Shown here: positions 6,237-9,386 of the stretch, piece by piece
Layout of the letters: each line of letters starts with the position of its first letter
How positions within the stretch are numbered: the stretch's first letter is position 1
Source of the DNA: Thermoproteus sp. UBA157
Lineage (GTDB): Archaea > Thermoproteota > Thermoprotei > Thermoproteales > Thermoproteaceae
DNA length: 9,386 nucleotides
Reading direction: 5' to 3'
Assembly (NCBI GenBank): GCA_002497345.1
Contig: DANS01000033.1
Span: 1 to 9,386, forward strand
Position numbers and translations under genes: made by a program
Notes under the pieces: model-generated
What the model was told of the DNA's origin: nothing
Database searches by the model: none
What the model saw: only the letters and a program-made list of their open reading frames with translations

Positions 6237-6854
6237 ATGAGCTTCGACGTTGCCAAAAAGGCGGGATCTGCCATGGCCAAAACCGTTGCCTACGTAGTGA
6301 TCTACGCGATCGTATCCGCCTCCGTCCACTGGCTCATGAGCTCGTTCTTGCCCACGCACAACATACCCGCCCAGGGCTACGAGTCCTACGTCCAGGTACT
6401 GTTGGCGCTGGCGTTCGGCTACCTCATAGTGTCCGGCGTGGCCGAGTTCTTCTACTGGACTTTGAGCGCGAAATATGGCCACACGACGGCCGCATCCGTG
6501 AGGAACGTGATTAAGATCCTCGGCATTGGCGCGTTGACCGCCGCAATAGCCGGCGGCGTCGCTGGCGGCGCGGCCGGGGTGGCCCTCGGCGGCTTCATAG
6601 GAATCGTCATAGGCTTCGCCGCCCAACAAGTGCTGGGCCAGGCGGTGGCCGGCTTGTTCCTCCTGATAATTAGGCCCTTTAGGATAGGCGATTCGGTCAA
6701 CATAGTAGGCGAGGAGGGCGTTGTAGAGGACGTAGCGACGTTGTTCACTACAGTGGCCAAGAACGATGGCACGAAGGTCCTAATCCCCAACAACGCCATT
6801 ATAGGCAATAAGATCTACTTGAAGCCAAAACAACAATCTCAGCCGCCCAGCTGA
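6237..6854 (+). CDS. Minimal MscS-family mechanosensitive channel
   Basis: A 205-aa membrane protein that likely opens under membrane tension to release solutes during osmotic downshock. TM1 (about 15-37) and TM2 (about 51-75) are followed by a long glycine/alanine-rich pore helix TM3 (about 90-145), with AAIAGGVAGGAAGVALGG and then GFAAQQVLGQAVAG. The MscS beta domain follows (RPFRIGDSV near 146-154, then GVVEDV and IPNN). The protein stops soon after the beta domain, whereas E. coli MscS (286 aa) has a further alpha/beta cytoplasmic domain, so the vestibule cage is mostly absent. The last 16 bp overlap the end of the convergent phosphoribosyltransferase gene. The family call is firm; the truncation could be natural for archaeal short MscS proteins. 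Confidence 0.88.
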   Translation: MSFDVAKKAGSAMAKTVAYVVIYAIVSASVHWLMSSFLPTHNIPAQGYESYVQVLLALAFGYLIVSGVAEFFYWTLSAKYGHTTAASVRNVIKILGIGALTAAIAGGVAGGAAGVALGGFIGIVIGFAAQQVLGQAVAGLFLLIIRPFRIGDSVNIVGEEGVVEDVATLFTTVAKNDGTKVLIPNNAIIGNKIYLKPKQQSQPPS

Positions 6855-7525
6855 TAGCAGGCGTAGCCGTCGCAATTCACTTGCCTGAGGACTCCCTCCT
6901 TTTTGAGCCTCTCCAGCGCCTCTCTGAAGTACAGGAACCTCTCCTCGAGCAGCTCATTGCCGTACCACTCCACGAACTTCTCCACGATCTTATCGAGAGT
7001 CCAGAGCTCCTGCCTCTCCTCCCTCATCATGCGCACTATGAAGCTGGATATGTCCTCGAGAGCCGTCCAGGGATATTGGTACCAGTACCAATCCTTGACC
7101 TCTACGGCGTAGAAGTCCGGCACGTATTTAGTGGTGCTGATTATGACTTGGAGGGCGGCTGTCCTCACGGACTTGGGCTTGCAACACCTCTCCACGACCT
7201 CCTTGGCCAGGAGAACGCTGTCGCCCGTGTCCACGATGTCGTCCATGACGAGGACCTCCTTGCCCGAGAGATCCGCCGAGAGGCCGTACTTCACGTAGGC
7301 CTTCTCGGCCACTTGCGCGGCGCTCGGCCAGTGGACCACCTGCACGCTGAGTAGATCCTGCACGCCCAAGAAATCGCAGAGGAGCCTCGCCGGCACGTAG
7401 CCGCCTCTAGCCACGGCGACCACCACGTCGGGCGTCCAGCCGCTGGCCCTTATGTTGTCCGCAAGCTTCCTCGACCAAGCAACAATTTCGTCCCACTTCA
7501 CAACTTTGACCGGTACCCTCGGCAC
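6839..7525 (-). CDS. Purine-type phosphoribosyltransferase
   Basis: A 228-aa cytoplasmic enzyme of the type I PRTase fold, joining a nucleobase to PRPP in purine salvage. The PRPP loop VLVMDDIVDTGDS is at 91-103. VVVAVARGGYVPARLL (about 35-49) is the typical strand and loop before the hood seen in hypoxanthine/guanine/xanthine PRTases. The aromatic stretch DWYWYQYPW (145-153) lies where the purine-binding loop of Gpt/XPRT-like enzymes is expected. The exact base is not decidable. The C-terminal 50 residues (LDKIVEKFVEWYGNELLEER onward) are an extra helical extension, possibly a winged-helix-like tail. The start is GTG at 7525, supported by a TATA box (CATAAAAGG) at 7546-7554, which makes the transcript leaderless. 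Confidence 0.85.
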   Translation of the reverse strand: MPRVPVKVVKWDEIVAWSRKLADNIRASGWTPDVVVAVARGGYVPARLLCDFLGVQDLLSVQVVHWPSAAQVAEKAYVKYGLSADLSGKEVLVMDDIVDTGDSVLLAKEVVERCCKPKSVRTAALQVIISTTKYVPDFYAVEVKDWYWYQYPWTALEDISSFIVRMMREERQELWTLDKIVEKFVEWYGNELLEERFLYFREALERLKKEGVLRQVNCDGYACYQLGG

Positions 7526-7529
7526 TTAT

Positions 7530-7554
7530 TGGTCAGATACCAGACCCTTTTATG
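7530..7554 (-). promoter_or_regulatory. Phosphoribosyltransferase promoter with small inverted repeat
   Basis: The TATA box CATAAAAGG (7546-7554, minus strand) is 21-29 nt before the GTG at 7525. Between box and start lies TGGTCAGATACCA (7530-7542), an inverted TGGT/ACCA with a 5-nt spacer that could be an operator near the start site. The TATA call is good; the operator call is weak. Confidence 0.5.
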
Positions 7555-7566
7555 CATTGCTCCGAA

Positions 7567-8568
7567 CTACTTACACGGCCTTACGGCTATGAACGTGTAG
7601 AGGTCCGCGCAGATAGGCTTGCCCCGGTATTCAAAATCCCAGGTCCTCACGACTGCGCAGTCGGCGTTGAGGCATACGTTGAAGTGGAGGTCGCCCACGA
7701 CGCATTTATCCCCCTCGCAGGAGGCGTGGAGGCCTCTTATTCTGCCGCCCGACGCCATCGCGTTGAAGTTGGCCGCTGTGAACGGCCTACCCCCCGACGA
7801 GAATAGGACTGCGTATTTGCCCATCACCCTCACGACCAAATACGGCAACGCCCTCAAGACGCCGTTGTCCAGCGCCACGCCGCCCGGCACGGCGTATGGA
7901 TCCAGGGCCGAGTAGATGCCCAAGAGGAGGAGCCACGACTCGCGACTCGGCGGCAGGTCCCATCTAAGCGCAGAGTAGAGGCCGTACCTCATGGCCACCG
8001 CGAAGCCCCGCCAGCTCCTCTCGACTAGGCTTAAGGCGTCGCCGAATCGCAGAAGGCCCAACGCGGCTTTGGTCCAGGCGTCCAGCCCCGAGAAGCGCGT
8101 GGGATCGTGGGGGGCCCCCTCCCTTAAGCCCCTCGATATGAAGTACTCGTCGACGAAGCGGCAAGGGCCTTTGGGCGCCTCGGGCTCCCTCCGGAGGTAT
8201 ATGCTCCATAGAGTTCTATTACCCTTGATCAAGGAATAGAGGTAGTAGGCGAGGCAATCGCCCTTGTTGAGGGCGTCCGTGGCGAGGAGCTCCGCCACCC
8301 TCAACAAGTTAGAGAGGCCCGGCGCTTGCGCGGCCTTGTATATAAACCGCGGCCTCCTTCTCGCCTCCCCGCACAGCTTAACGCCGCCCACCCTCGCGGG
8401 GCACTTGACGGCGTAGGAGAGCTCCAGCGGTTTCCCGCCGACGAGGATCTCGCCGGCCTTCACGACGACTTCGCCGGGAACGAAGGAGGAGCCCAGCCTA
8501 ACGCCGTCGTGCTTGAGCTCCAACGTAAGGCCGTTGCCGAGATCCGCCGACAGCTCGTCTGGGAGCAT
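7567..8568 (-). CDS. Uncharacterised 333-aa protein with cysteine-rich C-terminus
   Basis: I do not recognise this protein. It has no signal peptide or TM segment. The first 75 residues look beta-rich (alternating hydrophobic strands, with CPAR and KLCGE at C56 and C66). The middle (about 78-240) is helical with many Leu/Ala/Tyr. The end is again strand-rich and holds six cysteines in 50 residues (C284, C289, C299, C304, C320, C332), including CEGDKC and CLNADC. These could form disulfides, which are common in Pyrobaculum-type cytosolic proteins, or bind metal. Codon use and GC match the neighbours. The ATG at 8568 has a TATA element 21-30 nt upstream. The gene ends 41 bp before the phosphoribosyltransferase start on the same strand, but that gene has its own promoter. 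It is probably a lineage-restricted protein. Confidence 0.8.
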   Translation of the reverse strand: MLPDELSADLGNGLTLELKHDGVRLGSSFVPGEVVVKAGEILVGGKPLELSYAVKCPARVGGVKLCGEARRRPRFIYKAAQAPGLSNLLRVAELLATDALNKGDCLAYYLYSLIKGNRTLWSIYLRREPEAPKGPCRFVDEYFISRGLREGAPHDPTRFSGLDAWTKAALGLLRFGDALSLVERSWRGFAVAMRYGLYSALRWDLPPSRESWLLLLGIYSALDPYAVPGGVALDNGVLRALPYLVVRVMGKYAVLFSSGGRPFTAANFNAMASGGRIRGLHASCEGDKCVVGDLHFNVCLNADCAVVRTWDFEYRGKPICADLYTFIAVRPCK

Positions 8569-8588
8569 CCCCTACGCCGGCGCCCGCG

Positions 8589-8601
8589 TTAAAAAGAATA
8601 T
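8589..8601 (-). promoter_or_regulatory. TATA box for the 333-aa protein gene
   Basis: On the minus strand this reads ATATTCTTTTTAA and lies 21-33 nt upstream of the ATG at 8568, consistent with a leaderless transcript. Confidence 0.6.
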
Positions 8602-8684
8602 CAGCGTTCAAATCCCTCAGCACCTCTCAGCCCTCGCCTCTCTTCACCGCGCAATCCTATCTGCCGATTTTTAACCTTTTACCA

Positions 8685-8705
8685 ATGCGCTCCCAACAAG
8701 CGCAT
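8685..8705. repeat. Hairpin after the small-protein gene
   Basis: ATGCGC (8685-8690) and GCGCAT (8700-8705) form a 6-bp stem with a 9-nt loop, 23 nt beyond the stop of the 69-aa gene. AT-rich sequence (8665-8680) lies on its far side. It may be a 3'-end processing or pausing structure. No T run typical of archaeal termination follows on the minus strand, so it is not called a terminator. Confidence 0.3.
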
Positions 8706-8728
8706 CGAGGGGTTCCAATAGGAGATCC

Positions 8729-8938
8729 TCACCCCCTCCCCATTCGTTTTCTCAACTCTTCCAGGAACTCTTCGGCCTCCTCCTCGGTCATATACGCGAC
8801 TTTGAGGCGCTCGGCCAGGTCCTTGTCGCCCACGACGACCACCACCTTGTCCTCGATCGGAGGGATCTCGTCGATTGTGGCAACCTCGATGCCTTGAATG
8901 TCAACTTTCCTAGGCTTCCTGAAAATCATCAATAACAT
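8729..8938 (-). CDS. Small acidic/basic mixed-charge protein, 69 aa, unknown
   Basis: I do not recognise this gene. The N-terminus is basic (MIFRKPRK), the middle has a strand KVVVVVGDKD (about 31-40), and the C-terminus is a charged amphipathic helix (TEEEAEEFLEELRKRMG). The overall look is a compact strand-helix domain, perhaps a binding partner or small regulator. It is supported as real by a good promoter, CTAAAAGATATA (minus strand, 8961-8972), 23-34 nt upstream of the ATG at 8938, and by protein-like composition. A second ATG (codon 4, 8929) could also be the start. It has no close operon partner: the next gene downstream on this strand is 160 bp away and has its own promoter. Confidence 0.65.
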   Translation of the reverse strand: MLLMIFRKPRKVDIQGIEVATIDEIPPIEDKVVVVVGDKDLAERLKVAYMTEEEAEEFLEELRKRMGRG

Positions 8939-8960
8939 AAAACACTTAATATTCGGAATC

Positions 8961-8972
8961 TATATCTTTTAG
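8961..8972 (-). promoter_or_regulatory. TATA box for the 69-aa protein gene
   Basis: CTAAAAGATATA on the minus strand, centred about 28 nt before the ATG at 8938, in a locally AT-rich island. This fits a leaderless archaeal promoter. Confidence 0.6.
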
Positions 8973-8988
8973 CGCTGAGGGCGTTAGT

Positions 8989-9028
8989 GCGCCGCCGAGT
9001 GGCGGCGGCGACTCAAGGTCGCGCCGCC
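8989..9028. repeat. Two mutually exclusive GC-rich hairpins
   Basis: GCGCCGCC occurs twice (8989-8996 and 9021-9028) around GGCGGC at 9001-9006. The first arrangement is CGCCGCC-GAGT-GGCGGCG (8990-9007), a perfect 7-bp stem with a tetraloop. The second pairs GGCGGC plus GCGAC (9001-9012) with GTCGC plus GCCGCC (9018-9028), 11 bp with one bulged G. Both use the same central strand, so only one can form at a time. The element is in the non-coding gap between the 69-aa gene and tRNA-Gly. An AT-rich block on its right (9032-9046) could serve as a minus-strand promoter for a short RNA. Confidence 0.4.
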
Positions 9029-9037
9029 TACGAAAAA

Positions 9038-9047
9038 CTTAAAAATA
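9038..9047 (+). promoter_or_regulatory. TATA box for tRNA-Gly
   Basis: CTTAAAAATA lies 32-41 nt upstream of the mature 5' end at 9079, preceded by an A-rich BRE-like GAAAAA (9032-9037). The spacing implies a short 5' leader of about 8-12 nt removed by RNase P activity. Confidence 0.6.
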
Positions 9048-9078
9048 GGCGTCAATAACAAATATGGCCGAGAGTAGA

Positions 9079-9189
9079 GCGGCGGTAGTCTAGCCTGGTT
9101 TAAGGGCTCCGGATGGATGAAGGAGCCCGACTAGGGATGGCGGCCTCCCAAGCCGCTGATCCCGGGTTCGAATCCCGGCCGCCGCACCA
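9079..9189 (+). tRNA. tRNA-Gly(CCC) with a 32-nt D-arm intron
   Basis: Acceptor GCGGCGG (9079-9085) pairs with CCGCCGC (9179-9185). The discriminator is A9186 and CCA is encoded (9187-9189). Anticodon stem GCGGC/GCCGC with loop CTCCCAA (9145-9151) gives CCC (glycine); the T arm is CCGGG-TTCGAAT-CCCGG. The D arm does not close unless 9103-9134 is removed, joining GGTTTA to GGAT (D stem GTCT/GGAT), i.e. between positions 21 and 22. The intron has a 7-bp hairpin GGGCTCC/GGAGCCC with an 11-nt loop and a central helix GGTT/GACT (two G-U pairs). The bulges TAA and AGG have cuts in the expected place. The outer helix is weak, so this is a relaxed bulge-helix-bulge. The spliced body is 76 nt. D-arm introns are noncanonical but known from Thermoproteales. 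Confidence 0.93.
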
Positions 9190-9258
9190 CTGGCCCCCTC
9201 TTTCGCGGCTAAACGCTACGCCGCCGACATCTGGGCGAACCACGCTCGTTGATGAGAG

Positions 9259-9379
9259 TGGCGGGCCCGGTGGGATCTGTTCGGGGAAGCCCCTTCGAAC
9301 CCACGACCTACGGCTTAGGAGGCTCGGCGGACGTTGGGCCGGGTCCACCGCCGCTCTGTCCATGCTGAGCTACGGGCCC
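9259..9379 (-). tRNA. tRNA-Arg(CCU) with two introns (30/31 and T loop)
   Basis: On the minus strand, acceptor GGGCCCG (9379-9373) pairs with CGGGCCC (9269-9263). The discriminator is G9262 and CCA is encoded (9261-9259). The D arm is GCTC/GAGC. The anticodon loop CTCCTAA (9321-9315) gives CCT (arginine). The first intron is 25 nt (9323-9347) at 30/31, with outer helix GAG/CTC, central helix CGGC/GCCG, bulges GGT and AGC, and inner stem GGAC/GTCC. The second intron is 18 nt (9277-9294) in the T loop, at 58/59 (59/60 gives the same product). It has central helix GTTC/GAAC, bulges GAA and AGA, and inner stem GGGG/CCCC with a triloop. Removing both gives a 75-nt body with T arm GTGGG-TTCGAAT-CCCAC. 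The promoter lies outside the window. The gene converges on tRNA-Gly with a 69-bp gap. Confidence 0.94.
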
Positions 9380-9386
9380 TGGGTTG

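Noticed and set aside
9248..9280. Possible C/D box sRNA (TTGATGAG box C-like)
   Set aside because: No CTGA box D or D' lies at the required distance, and the stretch overlaps the tRNA-Arg 3' end.
9100..9363. 87-aa open frame on the minus strand
   Set aside because: It lies across two tRNA genes and their introns and is a shadow of RNA genes.
1..9386. CRISPR array, insertion sequence or transposase
   Set aside because: No regularly spaced repeats, terminal inverted repeats or transposase-like coding sequence were seen.

Overview
The window looks like a piece of a hyperthermophilic crenarchaeal chromosome, most likely Thermoproteales (Pyrobaculum/Thermoproteus type). The reasons are high GC with AT-rich archaeal TATA boxes about 20-30 nt ahead of starts, mostly leaderless genes, four intron-containing tRNA genes with small introns at noncanonical positions, and a single-subunit quinol NO reductase. 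No organism assignment was checked by search.

Layout. The left edge (1-340) carries a partial tRNA-Ser on the minus strand and a complete tRNA-Lys(CUU) on the plus strand, with a palindrome-rich spacer between them. From about 340 to 1165 there is no intact gene. The minus strand there reads as a decayed gene, with one frame broken by two stops and a 1-nt shift in a C run. The centre is a respiratory/denitrification block: a small Bat-like helix-turn-helix regulator (minus) diverges from a qNorB-type nitric oxide reductase (plus). A CoxE-like VWA-domain protein (minus) converges on norB with a 135-bp antisense overlap of the coding ends. The VWA gene diverges from an MFS permease (plus, OFA-like), which is followed 35 bp later by a minimal MscS-type channel gene. 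The channel gene overlaps the end of a convergent purine-type phosphoribosyltransferase gene (minus). Upstream of that, on the same strand, are an unrecognised 333-aa cysteine-containing protein and a separate 69-aa acidic small protein. The right edge has tRNA-Gly(CCC) (plus) with a D-arm intron, convergent with tRNA-Arg(CCU) (minus), which has two introns, one of them in the T loop.

How the parts may work together. The regulator, NO reductase and VWA protein form a plausible NO-detoxification/denitrification unit. A regulator sits divergent to its likely target with an inverted repeat between the two promoters. VWA proteins of the NorD/CoxE type are known assembly or activation partners of heme-copper NO reductases and related enzymes; the link here is inferred from adjacency only. 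The MFS, MscS and phosphoribosyltransferase genes look like housekeeping or transport functions without a demonstrated link to NorB.

The most distinctive content is the tRNA set. tRNA-Lys and tRNA-Arg share nearly the same body, the same 7-nt leader and the same 30/31 splice architecture with identical helix sequences but unrelated intron loops. In the protein genes, the main oddities are a proline where NorB families usually have a second helix-VI glutamate, and the overprinted VWA tail.
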